DNA from: Klebsiella sp. RHBSTW-00484
Lineage (GTDB): Bacteria > Pseudomonadota > Gammaproteobacteria > Enterobacterales > Enterobacteriaceae
NCBI RefSeq assembly: GCF_013705725.1
Contig: NZ_CP055481.1
Location: 1,922,001-1,986,000 of the forward strand
DNA: 64,000 nucleotides
Reading direction: 5' to 3'
This document shows positions 20,266 to 31,950 of this stretch, one piece after another. Positions within the stretch are counted from its first letter, which is position 1. Each line of letters opens with the position of its first letter. The position numbers were made by a program, and so were the translations under genes. The notes under the pieces were generated by a model that saw nothing but the letters and a program-made list of their open reading frames with translations, did not search any database and was not told the origin of the DNA.

Positions 20266-21599
20266 AAACCATTATTCGTACTGCCGAAACCCATCCGTTA
20301 ACCTGGCGTCTGCGTGACGACAAACAGCCGGTCTGGCTGGATGAATACCAGAGTAAAAACGGTTATGCCGGGGCGCGTAAAGCGCTCTGTGGGATGGCAC
20401 CGGACGAAATCGTTAATCAGGTAAAAGACGCTGGCCTGAAAGGGCGCGGCGGTGCAGGCTTTTCCACGGGGCTGAAGTGGAGCCTGATGCCGAAAGACGA
20501 ATCCATGAACATCCGTTACCTGCTGTGTAATGCCGATGAAATGGAGCCGGGCACCTATAAAGACCGCCTGTTGATGGAACAACTGCCGCACTTGTTGGTG
20601 GAAGGCATGCTGATCTCCGCGTTTGCGCTGAAAGCGTATCGCGGCTACATCTTCCTGCGCGGCGAATATATTGAAGCTGCTCAGCATCTGCGCCGGGCGA
20701 TTGCCGAAGCGAACGAAGCGGGTCTGCTGGGAAAAAACATTCTTGGTAGCGGTTTTGACTTCGAACTGATTGTTCACACCGGGGCAGGGCGTTACATCTG
20801 CGGCGAAGAAACCGCGTTGATTAACTCTCTCGAAGGCCGCCGCGCGAACCCGCGCTCCAAGCCGCCGTTCCCGGCGAGCTCCGGCGTGTGGGGTAAACCG
20901 ACCTGCGTTAACAATGTCGAAACCCTGTGCAACGTCCCGGCGATTCTGGCCAACGGCGTCGAGTGGTATCAGAACATCTCCACCAGTAAAGATGCGGGAA
21001 CCAAGCTGATGGGCTTCTCCGGTCGGGTGAAAAATCCGGGCGTCTGGGAGCTGCCGTTCGGCACCACTGCGCGCGAGATCCTTGAAGATTACGCGGGAGG
21101 TATGCGCGATGGCCTGAAGTTCAAAGCCTGGCAGCCGGGCGGCGCGGGAACTGATTTCCTGACAGAAGCGCATCTTGACCTGCCGATGGAGTTTGAAAGC
21201 ATTGGTAAAGCGGGGAGTCGTCTCGGCACTTCGCTGGCGATGGCCGTTGACCACGAAATCAACATGGTATCGCTGGTGCGCAACCTGGAAGAGTTTTTCG
21301 CCCGTGAGTCTTGCGGCTGGTGTACACCTTGCCGCGACGGCCTGCCGTGGAGTGTGAAAATTCTGCGCGCCCTTGAGCGCGGCGAAGGCCAGCCGGGGGA
21401 TATCGAGACACTTGAGCAACTGTGTCGATTCCTCGGGCCGGGTAAAACCTTCTGCGCCCATGCGCCAGGTGCGGTTGAACCGCTGCAGAGCGCGATTAAA
21501 TATTTCCGCGAAGAATTCGAAGCTGGCATTAAGCAGCAGTTCAGCAATACCCATGCAATCAATGGGATTCAGCCGAACCTGCTTAAAACGCGCTGGTAA
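20262..21599 (+). CDS. nuoF: NADH-quinone oxidoreductase subunit F
   Basis: Protein of 445 aa that binds NADH, FMN and [4Fe-4S] cluster N3. The FMN/NADH glycine-rich motif is [13 protein letters not shown] (about 62-74), and [17 protein letters not shown] follows. The N3 cluster cysteines are in [12 protein letters not shown] (about 350-360) plus a distal Cys in KTFCAHAPG. The ATG overlaps the nuoE stop, indicating translational coupling. Confidence 0.97.
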   Translation: MKTIIRTAETHPLTWRLRDDKQPVWLDEYQSKNGYAGARKALCGMAPDEIVNQVKDAGLKGRGGAGFSTGLKWSLMPKDESMNIRYLLCNADEMEPGTYKDRLLMEQLPHLLVEGMLISAFALKAYRGYIFLRGEYIEAAQHLRRAIAEANEAGLLGKNILGSGFDFELIVHTGAGRYICGEETALINSLEGRRANPRSKPPFPASSGVWGKPTCVNNVETLCNVPAILANGVEWYQNISTSKDAGTKLMGFSGRVKNPGVWELPFGTTAREILEDYAGGMRDGLKFKAWQPGGAGTDFLTEAHLDLPMEFESIGKAGSRLGTSLAMAVDHEINMVSLVRNLEEFFARESCGWCTPCRDGLPWSVKILRALERGEGQPGDIETLEQLCRFLGPGKTFCAHAPGAVEPLQSAIKYFREEFEAGIKQQFSNTHAINGIQPNLLKTRW

Positions 21600-21631
21600 T
21601 CTAAAGAATTATTTATTTTGGAAGCACGCTA

Positions 21632-24358
21632 ATGGCTACGATTCATGTAGACGGCAAAGAATACGAGGTCGATGGAGCGGACAACCTGCTAGAGGCTTGT
21701 CTCTCTCTGGGTCTTGATATTCCCTATTTTTGCTGGCATCCGGCGCTGGGAAGCGTTGGTGCTTGCCGCCAGTGTGCGGTGAAGCAATATCAAAACGCGG
21801 AAGACACGCGTGGCCGCCTGGTGATGTCCTGTATGACACCGGCATCCGACGGCACTTTTATTTCTATCGACGACGCAGAAGCGAAGCAGTTCCGCGAGAG
21901 CGTAGTTGAGTGGCTGATGACCAACCACCCGCACGACTGTCCGGTCTGCGAAGAGGGCGGTAACTGTCACTTACAGGATATGACCGTAATGACCGGTCAT
22001 AGCTTCCGTCGCTATCGTTTCACCAAGCGTACCCACCGTAATCAGGATCTGGGGCCGTTCATCTCGCATGAAATGAACCGCTGCATCGCCTGCTACCGCT
22101 GCGTTCGCTACTACAAAGATTATGCTGACGGCACCGATCTGGGCGTTTATGGCGCTCACGACAACGTCTACTTCGGTCGTCCGGAAGATGGCGTGCTCGA
22201 GAGCGAATTCTCCGGCAACCTGGTGGAAGTCTGCCCGACCGGCGTGTTTACCGATAAAACGCACTCCGAGCGCTATAACCGTAAATGGGACATGCAGTTT
22301 GCGCCAAGCATCTGCCAGCAGTGTTCCATTGGCTGCAATATCAGCCCCGGTGAGCGCTACGGTGAACTGCGCCGTATCGAAAACCGTTACAACGGTACCG
22401 TTAACCGTTACTTCCTCTGCGACCGCGGTCGTTTCGGCTATGGCTATGTGAACCTGAAAGACCGTCCGCGTCAGCCGGTTCAGCGCCGTGGCGACGACTT
22501 CATCACCCTCAACGCCGAACAGGCTATGCAGGGCGCGGCGGATATTCTGCGCCAGTCGAAGAAAGTCATTGGTATCGGCTCCCCGCGCGCCAGCATCGAA
22601 AGCAACTTCGCGCTGCGCGATTTGGTCGGCGCCGATAACTTCTATACCGGCATTGCTAAAGGTGAACAAGAACGCCTGCAGATGATGCTGAAAGTGCTGC
22701 GCGATGGCGGTATTCATACCCCGGCGCTGCGCGAAATTGAATCTTACGATGCGGTGCTGATCCTCGGTGAGGACATCACCCAGACCGGCGCACGTATTGC
22801 GCTGGCTGTGCGTCAGGCGGTGAAAGGCAAAGCACGTGAAATGGCGGCGGCGCAGAAAGTCGCCGACTGGCAGATCGCCGCGATCCTTAACATTGGCCAG
22901 CGCGCGAAGCATCCGCTGTTCGTCACTAATATTGATGACACTCGTCTTGATGATATCGCCGCCTGGACCTACCGCGCACCGGTAGAGGATCAAGCGCGCC
23001 TCGGCTTTGCTATTGCCCATGCGCTGGATGACAGCGCCCCGGTGGTGGAAGGGCTGAGCAGCGATCTGAAAGGTAAAGTTGATGTGATCGTTCAGGCATT
23101 GGCCGGAGCGAAAAAACCGTTGATTGTCTCCGGAACCAACGCCGGGAGCATTGAGGTTATTCAGGCGGCGGCAAACGTCGCGAAAGCCTTGAAAGGACGC
23201 GGTGCTGACGTCGGCGTGACCATGGTTGCGCGCGCGGTGAACAGCGTTGGCCTCGGTATGATCGGCGGCGGCTCGCTTGAAGAGGCGCTGAGCGAACTGG
23301 AAACCGGTGCTGCCGACGCGGTTATTGTGCTGGAAAACGACCTGCATCGTCATGCTTCTGCCGCCCGCGTTGATGCAGCGCTGGCGAAAGCGCCGCTGGT
23401 AATGGTGGTTGACCATCAGCGTACGGCGATTATGGATAAAGCGCATCTGGTGCTCTCCGCGGCAAGTTTTGCGGAAAGCGATGGCACGGTGGTGAATAAC
23501 GAAGGTCGCGCCCAGCGCTTCTTCCAGGTTTACGATCCGGCCTACTACGATGCGAAAACCGTGATGCTGGAAAGCTGGCGTTGGCTGCACTCGTTGCACA
23601 GCACCGTCAACAACCGTCAGGTCGACTGGACGCAGCTGGATCACGTTATTGACGCTGCGATTGCCGCACTGCCGCAGTTAGCCGGTATCAAAGACGCCGC
23701 GCCGGATGCGACCTTCCGTATTCGCGGCCAGAAGCTGGCCCGTGAACCGCATCGCTACAGCGGCCGTACGGCGATGCGCGCTAACATTAGCGTGCATGAA
23801 CCGCGTCAGCCGCAGGATAAGGACACCATGTTCGCCTTCTCCATGGAAGGGAACAACCAGCCATCCGCTCCGCGTTCGCAGATTCCGTTCGCCTGGGCGC
23901 CGGGCTGGAACTCCCCGCAGGCGTGGAACAAGTTCCAGGATGAAGTGGGCGGGAAACTGCGCCATGGCGATCCGGGCGTGCGTCTGATTGAAGCCTCCGC
24001 CAGCGGTCTGGAGTACTTTACCATGGTACCGGCAAGCTTCGAAGCTGAAGAAGGGAAATGGCGTATCGCGCCTTACTACCATCTGTTCGGCAGCGACGAA
24101 ATGTCTCAGCGTTCTCCGGTGTTCCAGAGCCGTATGCCGCAGCCGTACGTTAAGCTTAACCCGGTAGATGCCGCGAAGCTGGGCGTAAATAACGGCGCGA
24201 TGGTCTCCTTCAGCGTTGAAGGTCAGACCCTTAGTCTGCCGCTGGTGATTTCGGCGGGGCTGACGGCAGGGCAGGTTGGCTTACCGATGGGCATGCCGGG
24301 CATCGCACCGGTACTGACCGGTGCGCGTATTGATACTTTGCAGGAGGCGAAAGCATGA
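21632..24358 (+). CDS. nuoG: NADH-quinone oxidoreductase subunit G
   Basis: The largest subunit, 908 aa, carrying several iron-sulfur clusters. An N-terminal [2Fe-2S] ferredoxin domain ([19 protein letters not shown]) is followed by the His/Cys motif [18 protein letters not shown], a [4Fe-4S] set ([18 protein letters not shown]) and the CQQCSIGCN site of cluster N7. The rest is a molybdopterin-oxidoreductase-like domain without cofactor. Length equals the E. coli protein. A 32-bp gap with a ggaagc ribosome site separates it from nuoF. Confidence 0.97.
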   Translation: MATIHVDGKEYEVDGADNLLEACLSLGLDIPYFCWHPALGSVGACRQCAVKQYQNAEDTRGRLVMSCMTPASDGTFISIDDAEAKQFRESVVEWLMTNHPHDCPVCEEGGNCHLQDMTVMTGHSFRRYRFTKRTHRNQDLGPFISHEMNRCIACYRCVRYYKDYADGTDLGVYGAHDNVYFGRPEDGVLESEFSGNLVEVCPTGVFTDKTHSERYNRKWDMQFAPSICQQCSIGCNISPGERYGELRRIENRYNGTVNRYFLCDRGRFGYGYVNLKDRPRQPVQRRGDDFITLNAEQAMQGAADILRQSKKVIGIGSPRASIESNFALRDLVGADNFYTGIAKGEQERLQMMLKVLRDGGIHTPALREIESYDAVLILGEDITQTGARIALAVRQAVKGKAREMAAAQKVADWQIAAILNIGQRAKHPLFVTNIDDTRLDDIAAWTYRAPVEDQARLGFAIAHALDDSAPVVEGLSSDLKGKVDVIVQALAGAKKPLIVSGTNAGSIEVIQAAANVAKALKGRGADVGVTMVARAVNSVGLGMIGGGSLEEALSELETGAADAVIVLENDLHRHASAARVDAALAKAPLVMVVDHQRTAIMDKAHLVLSAASFAESDGTVVNNEGRAQRFFQVYDPAYYDAKTVMLESWRWLHSLHSTVNNRQVDWTQLDHVIDAAIAALPQLAGIKDAAPDATFRIRGQKLAREPHRYSGRTAMRANISVHEPRQPQDKDTMFAFSMEGNNQPSAPRSQIPFAWAPGWNSPQAWNKFQDEVGGKLRHGDPGVRLIEASASGLEYFTMVPASFEAEEGKWRIAPYYHLFGSDEMSQRSPVFQSRMPQPYVKLNPVDAAKLGVNNGAMVSFSVEGQTLSLPLVISAGLTAGQVGLPMGMPGIAPVLTGARIDTLQEAKA

Positions 24359-25332
24359 GTTGGTTAACTCCCGATCTCATCGACATTCTGTTAGGCATCC
24401 TCAAGGCGGTGGTGATTCTGCTGGTGGTGGTGACCTGCGGTGCGTTCATGAGCTTTGGCGAACGCCGTCTGCTCGGCCTGTTCCAGAACCGCTATGGACC
24501 TAACCGCGTGGGCTGGGGCGGCTCGCTACAGCTCGTTGCCGACATGATCAAAATGTTCTTTAAAGAGGACTGGGTACCGAAATTCTCGGACCGCATGATC
24601 TTTACCCTGGCACCGGTTATCGCCTTCACCTCGCTGCTGCTGGCCTTCGCCATTGTGCCGGTCAGCCCAAGCTGGGTGGTTGCCGATCTTAACATCGGGA
24701 TCCTGTTCTTCCTGATGATGGCAGGCCTCGCGGTGTACGCGGTGCTGTTCGCCGGTTGGTCGAGCAACAACAAATACTCGCTGCTGGGTGCGATGCGTGC
24801 TTCTGCGCAAACCCTGAGCTACGAAGTGTTCCTCGGGCTTTCCCTGATGGGCGTGGTGGCGCAGGCCGGTTCATTCAATATGACCGACATCGTCAATAAC
24901 CAGGAACATCTGTGGAACGTCATTCCGCAGTTCTTTGGCTTCGTGACCTTTGCGATTGCGGGCGTGGCGGTGTGTCACCGTCACCCGTTTGACCAACCGG
25001 AAGCGGAACAGGAACTGGCAGATGGTTACCACATTGAATATTCCGGCATGAAGTTCGGTCTGTTCTTCGTCGGCGAATATATCGGGATTGTTACCGTATC
25101 AGCGCTGATCGTGACGCTGTTCTTCGGTGGCTGGCAAGGTCCGTTCTTACCACCATTCATCTGGTTTGCGCTGAAAACCGCGTTCTTCATGATGATGTTC
25201 ATTTTGATTCGTGCGTCCTTACCGCGTCCGCGTTATGACCAGGTAATGTCCTTCGGCTGGAAAGTGTGCCTGCCGCTGACGCTCGTCAACTTGTTGGTAA
25301 CGGCAGCTGTCATTCTCTGGCAGCAGCCATAA
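24355..25332 (+). CDS. nuoH: NADH-quinone oxidoreductase subunit H
   Basis: Membrane subunit of 325 aa with about eight helices. It forms the entry to the quinone chamber, with the acidic loop [20 protein letters not shown] and the conserved [19 protein letters not shown] near the N-terminus. It overlaps the nuoG stop by 4 bp (ATGA). Confidence 0.97.
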   Translation: MSWLTPDLIDILLGILKAVVILLVVVTCGAFMSFGERRLLGLFQNRYGPNRVGWGGSLQLVADMIKMFFKEDWVPKFSDRMIFTLAPVIAFTSLLLAFAIVPVSPSWVVADLNIGILFFLMMAGLAVYAVLFAGWSSNNKYSLLGAMRASAQTLSYEVFLGLSLMGVVAQAGSFNMTDIVNNQEHLWNVIPQFFGFVTFAIAGVAVCHRHPFDQPEAEQELADGYHIEYSGMKFGLFFVGEYIGIVTVSALIVTLFFGGWQGPFLPPFIWFALKTAFFMMMFILIRASLPRPRYDQVMSFGWKVCLPLTLVNLLVTAAVILWQQP

Positions 25333-25345
25333 GGGGCTTTAGACC

Positions 25346-25888
25346 ATGACCTTAAAAGAATTATTGGTAGGGTTTGGCACCCAGGTCCGCAGTATCTGCA
25401 TGATCGGGATGCACGCCTTTGCCAAACGTGAAACTCAGATGTACCCGGAAGAGCCGGTATATCTGCCACCGCGCTACCGTGGTCGTATCGTGCTAACCCG
25501 CGATCCGGACGGCGAGGAGCGCTGCGTTGCCTGTAACCTGTGTGCGGTAGCGTGTCCAGTGGGCTGTATCTCTCTGCAAAAAGCGGAGACCAAAGACGGT
25601 CGCTGGTACCCGGAGTTTTTCCGCATCAACTTCTCACGCTGCATTTTCTGCGGCCTGTGCGAAGAAGCGTGCCCGACCACGGCGATTCAGTTGACCCCGG
25701 ACTTTGAGCTGGGCGAATACAAGCGTCAGGACCTGGTGTACGAAAAAGAGGATCTGCTGATTTCCGGTCCGGGCAAATACCCGGAATATAACTTCTACCG
25801 GATGGCGGGTATGGCAATCGACGGCAAAGATAAGGGCGAAGCAGAGAACGAAGCCAAGCCTATCGACGTCAAGAGCCTGTTACCGTAA
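25346..25888 (+). CDS. nuoI: NADH-quinone oxidoreductase subunit I
   Basis: Ferredoxin-like subunit of 180 aa with two [4Fe-4S] clusters (N6a, N6b). The motifs are [15 protein letters not shown] (about 60-74) and [15 protein letters not shown] (about 99-113). It carries electrons from NuoG towards NuoB. Start at ATG 25346, 13 bp after nuoH. Confidence 0.97.
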   Translation: MTLKELLVGFGTQVRSICMIGMHAFAKRETQMYPEEPVYLPPRYRGRIVLTRDPDGEERCVACNLCAVACPVGCISLQKAETKDGRWYPEFFRINFSRCIFCGLCEEACPTTAIQLTPDFELGEYKRQDLVYEKEDLLISGPGKYPEYNFYRMAGMAIDGKDKGEAENEAKPIDVKSLLP

Positions 25889-25898
25889 GGAGAGGGCA

Positions 25899-26453
25899 AT
25901 GGAATTCGCTTTTTATATCTGTGGCCTGATAGCCATCCTCGCCACCCTGCGGGTGATCACTCACACCAATCCGGTGCATGCGCTGCTGTACCTGATTATT
26001 TCGCTGTTGGCGATTGCCGGGGTGTTCTTCTCGCTGGGCGCTTACTTCGCCGGTGCGCTGGAAATTATCGTTTACGCCGGGGCCATTATGGTGCTGTTCG
26101 TCTTCGTGGTGATGATGCTCAACCTGGGCGGCAGCGAAATCGAGCAGGAACGTCAATGGCTGAAACCGGGGATCTGGATTGGCCCGGCCATCCTCTCCGC
26201 GGTGCTGCTGGTGGTTATCGTTTACGCCATGCTTGGTCTTAACGACCAGGGGATCGACGGTACGGCGATTAACGCCAAAGAAGTGGGTATTGCGCTGTTT
26301 GGTCCGTACGTACTGGCGGTGGAACTGGCTTCCATGCTGCTGCTGGCGGGCCTGGTTGTCGCCTTCCATATTGGCCGCGAAGAGCGCGTTGGTGAAGTGC
26401 TGAGCAACCGTCAGAACGACAGCGACAAGAGAAAAACGGAGGAACACGCATGA
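25899..26453 (+). CDS. nuoJ: NADH-quinone oxidoreductase subunit J
   Basis: Membrane subunit of 184 aa with five predicted helices, including the conserved glycine/tyrosine-rich helix [20 protein letters not shown] that contains the pi-bulge seen in complex I structures. It lies between the quinone module and the antiporter-like subunits. A strong ribosome site (aaggaga) precedes it, and its end overlaps nuoK by 4 bp. Confidence 0.96.
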   Translation: MEFAFYICGLIAILATLRVITHTNPVHALLYLIISLLAIAGVFFSLGAYFAGALEIIVYAGAIMVLFVFVVMMLNLGGSEIEQERQWLKPGIWIGPAILSAVLLVVIVYAMLGLNDQGIDGTAINAKEVGIALFGPYVLAVELASMLLLAGLVVAFHIGREERVGEVLSNRQNDSDKRKTEEHA

Positions 26454-26752
26454 TCCCCTTAACACATGGACTGATCCTCGCCGCCGTCCTGTTTGTCCTT
26501 GGCCTGACGGGGCTGATTATCCGTCGCAATCTGCTGTTTATGTTGATTAGCCTGGAGATCATGATCAACGCCTCCGCGCTGGCTTTCGTAGTTGCCGGGA
26601 GCTATTGGGGCCAGGCTGATGGCCAGATAATGTATATCCTCGCCATTACCCTCGCCGCTGCAGAAGCGAGTATCGGCCTGGCGCTGCTGCTGCAGCTCCA
26701 TCGTCGTCGCCAGAACCTGAACATCGATTCAGTAAGTGAGTTGCGCGGATGA
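26450..26752 (+). CDS. nuoK: NADH-quinone oxidoreductase subunit K
   Basis: Small membrane subunit of 100 aa with three helices, related to MrpC of Na+/H+ antiporters. Two buried glutamates of the proton path are visible: in SLEIMINA (near 36) and in [11 protein letters not shown] (near 72). Overlaps both neighbours by 4 bp. Confidence 0.96.
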   Translation: MIPLTHGLILAAVLFVLGLTGLIIRRNLLFMLISLEIMINASALAFVVAGSYWGQADGQIMYILAITLAAAEASIGLALLLQLHRRRQNLNIDSVSELRG

Positions 26753-28590
26753 ACATGCTTGCCTTAACCATTCTTTTGCCATTGATTGGCTTTGTTCTGC
26801 TGGCCTTCTCTCGCGGGCGCTGGTCGGAGAATCTGTCCGCCACCATCGGGATGGGCTCGGTTGGCCTGGCGGCGCTGGTGACGGCGTTTGTTGGCGTCGA
26901 CTTCTTTGCTAACGGCAGGCAGGCGGTCAGCGTCCCGCTGTGGACCTGGATGTCGGTGGGCGACTTCAATATCGGTTTCAACCTGGTACTGGACGGCCTG
27001 TCGCTGACCATGCTTTCGGTGGTTACCGGCGTTGGCTTCCTGATCCACATGTTCGCCTCCTGGTATATGCGCGGAGAAGAGGGCTACTCCCGTTTCTTCG
27101 CCTATACCAACCTGTTTATCGCCAGCATGGTGGTTCTGGTTCTTGCTGATAACCTGCTGCTGATGTACCTCGGCTGGGAAGGCGTGGGCCTGTGCTCCTA
27201 TCTGCTGATCGGTTTCTACTATACCGATCCGAAGAACGGCGCTGCGGCGATGAAAGCGTTTGTGGTGACCCGTGTTGGCGATGTGTTCCTCGCGTTCGCG
27301 CTGTTCATTCTCTACAACGAACTGGGTACCCTGAACTTCCGCGAAATGGTCGAACTGGCGCCTGCGCATTTTGAAGCCGGCAACAATATGCTGATGTGGG
27401 CTACCCTGATGCTGCTGGGCGGCGCGGTGGGTAAATCCGCGCAGCTGCCGTTGCAGACCTGGCTTGCTGACGCGATGGCAGGCCCAACGCCTGTTTCTGC
27501 ATTGATCCACGCAGCAACAATGGTGACTGCTGGTGTCTACCTGATTGCCCGTACCCATGGCCTGTTCCTGATGACCCCGGAAGTGCTGCATCTGGTGGGG
27601 ATCGTTGGGGCGGTGACGCTGGTGCTGGCGGGTTTCGCCGCGCTGGTGCAGACCGACATCAAACGCGTACTCGCTTATTCCACCATGAGCCAGATTGGCT
27701 ACATGTTCCTCGCGCTCGGCGTGCAGGCGTGGGATGCGGCGATTTTCCATCTGATGACCCACGCGTTCTTTAAAGCGCTGCTGTTCCTGGCGTCCGGCTC
27801 GGTGATTCTGGCCTGTCATCATGAACAGAACATCTTCAAGATGGGCGGTCTGCGTAAGTCAATTCCGCTGGTATATGCAAGCTTCCTGATTGGCGGTGCA
27901 GCACTGTCCGCACTGCCGCTGATTACCGCAGGCTTCTTCAGTAAGGACGAGATTCTGGCGGGCGCGATGGCTAACGGTCATCTCAATCTGATGGTTGCCG
28001 GTCTGGTCGGAGCGTTTATGACCTCGCTGTATACCTTCCGCATGATTTTCATCGTGTTCCACGGCAAAGAGCAAATTCACGCACACGCAGGGAAGGGGAT
28101 TACCCATCATCTGCCGCTGATTGTGCTGATGGTGCTGTCCACCTTCGTTGGCGCGCTGATTGTGCCACCGCTGCATGGCGTACTGCCGTCAACCACTGAG
28201 CTTGAGCATGGTCGCGTAATGACCCTGGAGATTACCTCTGGCGTTGTGGCGATAGCGGGCATCCTGATTGCCGCATGGCTGTGGCTGGGTAAACGCAGCC
28301 TGGTGACGTCGATTGCCAACAGCGCGCCGGGCCGTCTGCTCGGGACATGGTGGTATAACGCCTGGGGCTTTGACTGGCTATACGACAAAGTGTTCGTGAA
28401 ACCGTTCCTCGGCGTGGCGTGGCTGCTGAAAAGCGATCCGCTAAACGCGTTGATGAACATCCCGGCGATCCTTTCCCGCTTAGCAGGCAAAGGCCTGGTG
28501 GTGAGCGAGAACGGCTATCTGCGCTGGTATGTGGCTTCGATGGGCATTGGTGCTGTCGTGGTGCTGGCGCTGCTGATGGTGTTGCGTTGA
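26749..28590 (+). CDS. nuoL: NADH-quinone oxidoreductase subunit L
   Basis: Antiporter-like distal subunit of 613 aa, the outermost proton channel of the membrane arm. It shows [20 protein letters not shown] with the functional Glu, the lysine-bearing helix [20 protein letters not shown], and a C-terminal amphipathic arm (about 500-613) that runs along the complex. It is followed by a 168-bp gap with a BIME before nuoM. Confidence 0.97.
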   Translation: MNMLALTILLPLIGFVLLAFSRGRWSENLSATIGMGSVGLAALVTAFVGVDFFANGRQAVSVPLWTWMSVGDFNIGFNLVLDGLSLTMLSVVTGVGFLIHMFASWYMRGEEGYSRFFAYTNLFIASMVVLVLADNLLLMYLGWEGVGLCSYLLIGFYYTDPKNGAAAMKAFVVTRVGDVFLAFALFILYNELGTLNFREMVELAPAHFEAGNNMLMWATLMLLGGAVGKSAQLPLQTWLADAMAGPTPVSALIHAATMVTAGVYLIARTHGLFLMTPEVLHLVGIVGAVTLVLAGFAALVQTDIKRVLAYSTMSQIGYMFLALGVQAWDAAIFHLMTHAFFKALLFLASGSVILACHHEQNIFKMGGLRKSIPLVYASFLIGGAALSALPLITAGFFSKDEILAGAMANGHLNLMVAGLVGAFMTSLYTFRMIFIVFHGKEQIHAHAGKGITHHLPLIVLMVLSTFVGALIVPPLHGVLPSTTELEHGRVMTLEITSGVVAIAGILIAAWLWLGKRSLVTSIANSAPGRLLGTWWYNAWGFDWLYDKVFVKPFLGVAWLLKSDPLNALMNIPAILSRLAGKGLVVSENGYLRWYVASMGIGAVVVLALLMVLR

Positions 28591-28607
28591 TTTGAGCGCG
28601 CGGTTTT

Positions 28608-28673
28608 GCCCGGTGGCGCTTTGCTTACCGGGCCTACGAGACCGTAGGTCGGGTAAGCAAAGCGCCACCCGAC
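28608..28673. repeat. BIME (paired REP) between nuoL and nuoM
   Basis: Two REP palindromes, 28608-28633 and 28648-28673, face each other. The 15-mer ggcgctttgcttacc (28615-28629) is the exact reverse complement of 28652-28666, with a cctac / gtagg stem inside, so the whole unit can fold into one large hairpin in the nuo mRNA. REP elements of this type can stabilise upstream mRNA or bind gyrase or IHF. Confidence 0.9.
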
Positions 28674-28758
28674 ACAACAAACCGCACTCAAACGTGAATG
28701 TAGTCGAATTCGTTGAAAATCGGTCCTGAACGGACTTTAACAAGGAATAAAAATCGCC

Positions 28759-30288
28759 ATGTTATTACCCTGGCTAATATTAATTCCCTTCATCGGCGGC
28801 TTCCTGTGCTGGCAGACTGAACGCTTTGGCGTGAAGATGCCGCGCTGGATCGCGCTGATCACCATGGGATTGACGTTTCTGCTTGGCCTGCAGTTGTGGA
28901 TGCAGGGCGGCTATTCTCTCACGCAATCTACCGGTATTCCGCAGTGGCAGTCAGAATTCGTGATGCCGTGGATCCCGCGCTTCGGCATTAGCATTCATCT
29001 GGCGATCGACGGTTTGTCGTTGCTGATGGTGGTGCTGACCGGGCTGCTCGGGGTGCTAGCGGTGCTCTGTTCATGGCGCGAAATCGAGAAGTATCAGGGC
29101 TTTTTCCATCTTAACCTGATGTGGATCCTGGGCGGCGTTATCGGCGTGTTCCTCGCCATCGACCTGTTCCTGTTCTTCTTCTTCTGGGAAATGATGCTGG
29201 TGCCGATGTATTTCCTGATAGCACTCTGGGGCCATAAGGCTTCCGACGGGAAAACGCGTATCACGGCGGCAACCAAGTTCTTCATTTATACCCAGGCGAG
29301 CGGGCTGGTGATGCTGATTGCCATTCTGGCGCTGGCGTTTGTTCACTTCAACGCCACCGGCGTATGGACCTTCAATTACGAAGAGCTGCTGAAGACACCG
29401 ATGTCGCACGGTGTGGAATACCTGCTGATGCTGGGCTTCTTTATCGCTTTTGCGGTGAAAATGCCGGTGGTTCCGCTGCACGGTTGGTTACCGGACGCGC
29501 ACTCTCAGGCACCGACCGCCGGTTCCGTTGACCTCGCCGGGATCTTGTTGAAAACCGCGGCCTACGGTCTGCTGCGTTTTGCGCTGCCGCTGTTCCCGAA
29601 CGCTTCCGCTGAATTTGCACCTATTGCCATGTGGCTGGGCGTTATCGGCATTTTCTACGGCGCGTGGATGGCTTTCAGCCAGTACGACATCAAACGTCTG
29701 ATTGCCTACACATCCGTTTCCCATATGGGCTTTGTACTGATTGCTATCTACACCGGCAGCCAGTTGGCTTATCAGGGCGCGGTGATTCAGATGATTGCGC
29801 ACGGTCTGTCCGCAGCCGGTCTGTTTATCCTTTGCGGCCAGCTGTACGAACGTCTGCATACCCGTGATATGCGTCAGATGGGGGGGCTGTGGAGCAAAAT
29901 TAAGTGGCTGCCGGCGCTGTCGATGTTCTTTGCCGTAGCAACGCTCGGTATGCCGGGCACCGGTAACTTTGTTGGCGAATTTATGATTCTGTTCGGCAGC
30001 TACCATACCGTGCCGGTGATTACGATTATCTCCACTTTCGGTCTGGTGTTCGCTTCCGTTTATTCGCTGTCGATGCTGCATCGCGCGTACTTTGGTAAAG
30101 CAAAAAGCGAAATTGCCGCAAAAGAATTGCCGGGAATGTCCCTGCGTGAATTGTCTATCGTTCTGCTGTTGGTTGTTCTGCTGGTGCTGCTGGGTTTCTT
30201 CCCGCAGCCGATTCTGGACACCTCGCACTCTGCGATGAGTAACATTCAGCAGTGGTTTGTTAATTCTGTTTCTACTACAAGGCCGTAA
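28759..30288 (+). CDS. nuoM: NADH-quinone oxidoreductase subunit M
   Basis: Antiporter-like subunit of 509 aa with about 14 helices, homologous to MrpD. The key glutamate is in LFFFFWEMMLVPMYFLI (near 144) and the channel lysine in FAVKMPVVPLHGWLPDAH (near 234). It starts after the BIME gap with an aagga ribosome site. Confidence 0.97.
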   Translation: MLLPWLILIPFIGGFLCWQTERFGVKMPRWIALITMGLTFLLGLQLWMQGGYSLTQSTGIPQWQSEFVMPWIPRFGISIHLAIDGLSLLMVVLTGLLGVLAVLCSWREIEKYQGFFHLNLMWILGGVIGVFLAIDLFLFFFFWEMMLVPMYFLIALWGHKASDGKTRITAATKFFIYTQASGLVMLIAILALAFVHFNATGVWTFNYEELLKTPMSHGVEYLLMLGFFIAFAVKMPVVPLHGWLPDAHSQAPTAGSVDLAGILLKTAAYGLLRFALPLFPNASAEFAPIAMWLGVIGIFYGAWMAFSQYDIKRLIAYTSVSHMGFVLIAIYTGSQLAYQGAVIQMIAHGLSAAGLFILCGQLYERLHTRDMRQMGGLWSKIKWLPALSMFFAVATLGMPGTGNFVGEFMILFGSYHTVPVITIISTFGLVFASVYSLSMLHRAYFGKAKSEIAAKELPGMSLRELSIVLLLVVLLVLLGFFPQPILDTSHSAMSNIQQWFVNSVSTTRP

Positions 30289-30294
30289 TTCGCC

Positions 30295-31752
30295 ATGACA
30301 ATAACTCCACAACAACTGATCGCACTGCTACCGCTGCTGATCGTCGGCTTGACGGTGGTGGTTGTGATGCTCTCCATTGCGTGGCGACGCAATCATTTCC
30401 TCAATGCCACGCTATCGGTTCTCGGCCTCAACGTCGCGCTAGTCTCACTTTGGTTCGTGGGGCAGAACGGGGCGATGGACGTGACGCCGCTGATTCGTGT
30501 TGACGGCTACTCCATGCTCTATACCGGGCTGGTGCTGCTGGCGAGTCTGGCGACCTGTACCTTTGCTTATCCGTGGCTTGAGGGTTACAAGGACAATAAA
30601 GAAGAGTTCTACCTGCTGGTGCTGATCGCCGCGTTGGGCGGTATTCTGCTGGCGGGCGCTAACCATCTGGCGGCGTTGTTCCTCGGTATTGAGCTTATCT
30701 CTCTGCCGCTGTTCGGTCTGGTTGGCTACGCCTTCCGTCAGAAACGCTCGCTGGAAGCCAGTATCAAATACACCATTCTGTCTGCCGTCGCCTCTTCTTT
30801 CCTGCTGTTCGGTATCGCGCTGGTGTACGCGAACTCCGGTAACCTGTCCTTCCTCGCCCTTGGTAAGAACCTGGCTGACAGCACGCTGCATGAACCGTTG
30901 CTGCTGGCGGGTGTGGGCTTGATGATTGTGGGTCTGGGCTTCAAGCTGTCGCTGGTGCCGTTTCACCTGTGGACGCCGGACGTCTACCAGGGCGCGCCTG
31001 CGCCGGTATCAACCTTCCTGGCGACCGCCAGCAAGATTGCTATCTTTGGCGTGGTGATGCGTCTGTTCCTGTATGTGCCAGTCGGCAACAGCGAGGCGGT
31101 ACGCGTGGTGCTGGGCCTTATCGCCTTCGCGTCGATTATCTTCGGTAACCTGATGGCGCTGAGCCAGACCAATATCAAGCGTCTGCTCGGCTACTCTTCT
31201 ATCTCCCATCTTGGCTATTTGCTGGTGGCGCTGATTGCCCTGCAGAGCGGCGAGATGTCGATGGAAGCGGTGGGCGTCTATCTGGCTGGTTACCTGTTCA
31301 GCAGCCTCGGCGCGTTCGGTGTAGTGAGCCTGATGTCCAGTCCGTATCGCGGGCCGGATGCGGATTCGCTCTATTCATATCGCGGCCTGTTCTGGCATCG
31401 CCCGATTCTGTCGGCGGTGATGACGGTGATGATGCTGTCTCTCGCCGGTATTCCGATGACGCTGGGCTTTATCGGTAAGTTCTACGTGCTGGCGGTCGGT
31501 GTGCATGCGCACCTGTGGTGGCTGGTAGGGGCGGTGGTTGTCGGTTCGGCAATTGGTCTCTACTACTATCTGCGCGTGGCGGTGAGCCTGTATTTGAGCG
31601 CACCGGAGAAACTCAATCGCGATGCGCCGTCTAACTGGCAGTATAGCGCCGGGGGCATCGTAGTGCTGATTTCCGCGCTGCTGGTGCTGGTGCTTGGCGT
31701 ATGGCCGCAGCCGCTGATTAGCATCGTGCAGCTGGCGATGCCGCTGATGTAA
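30295..31752 (+). CDS. nuoN: NADH-quinone oxidoreductase subunit N
   Basis: Antiporter-like subunit of 485 aa, last gene of the operon. It carries [18 protein letters not shown] (functional Glu near 133) and [20 protein letters not shown] (functional Lys near 217). It sits six bases after nuoM and ends at a terminator, marking the boundary with the fimbrial island. Confidence 0.97.
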   Translation: MTITPQQLIALLPLLIVGLTVVVVMLSIAWRRNHFLNATLSVLGLNVALVSLWFVGQNGAMDVTPLIRVDGYSMLYTGLVLLASLATCTFAYPWLEGYKDNKEEFYLLVLIAALGGILLAGANHLAALFLGIELISLPLFGLVGYAFRQKRSLEASIKYTILSAVASSFLLFGIALVYANSGNLSFLALGKNLADSTLHEPLLLAGVGLMIVGLGFKLSLVPFHLWTPDVYQGAPAPVSTFLATASKIAIFGVVMRLFLYVPVGNSEAVRVVLGLIAFASIIFGNLMALSQTNIKRLLGYSSISHLGYLLVALIALQSGEMSMEAVGVYLAGYLFSSLGAFGVVSLMSSPYRGPDADSLYSYRGLFWHRPILSAVMTVMMLSLAGIPMTLGFIGKFYVLAVGVHAHLWWLVGAVVVGSAIGLYYYLRVAVSLYLSAPEKLNRDAPSNWQYSAGGIVVLISALLVLVLGVWPQPLISIVQLAMPLM

Positions 31753-31770
31753 CCTGACGACTAACTGAGA

Positions 31771-31798
31771 AAAAGGATCGCTTCGGCGGTCCTTTTTT
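31771..31798 (+). terminator. Rho-independent terminator of the nuo operon
   Basis: The stem aaaaggatcgc / gcggtcctttt (one G-T wobble) with a stable ttcg loop is followed by a T-run, 18 bp after the nuoN stop. Confidence 0.92.
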
Positions 31799-31950
31799 TA
31801 TCGGTGAAAAATGTATGGGTATTTTCTTTAATATTCGTATTTGTCATGCGGTTTGTCATATTAATCTCACTTTACGTTTCCCCTCACGCTCTTATTTTCC
31901 GTACTATTATTACTACGCACACTATTGTGTTTTTTTGATGGAGAAAGTGA

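Noticed and set aside
20298..21554. 418-codon open frame antisense to nuoF
   Set aside because: Same reason as the nuoG shadow; Arg/His/Gln-rich translation typical of antisense frames.
21971..23644. 557-codon open frame antisense to nuoG
   Set aside because: A by-product of codon bias in nuoG; no protein features and it lies wholly inside a conserved complex I gene.
26764..27822. 352-codon open frame antisense to nuoL
   Set aside because: His/Gln/Arg-rich, no domain, fully inside nuoL.
31800..31950. A second invertible element upstream of the first recombinase
   Set aside because: I searched for copies of the gtcattttgtatcaa repeat or its dyad there and found only isolated tttgtca words.
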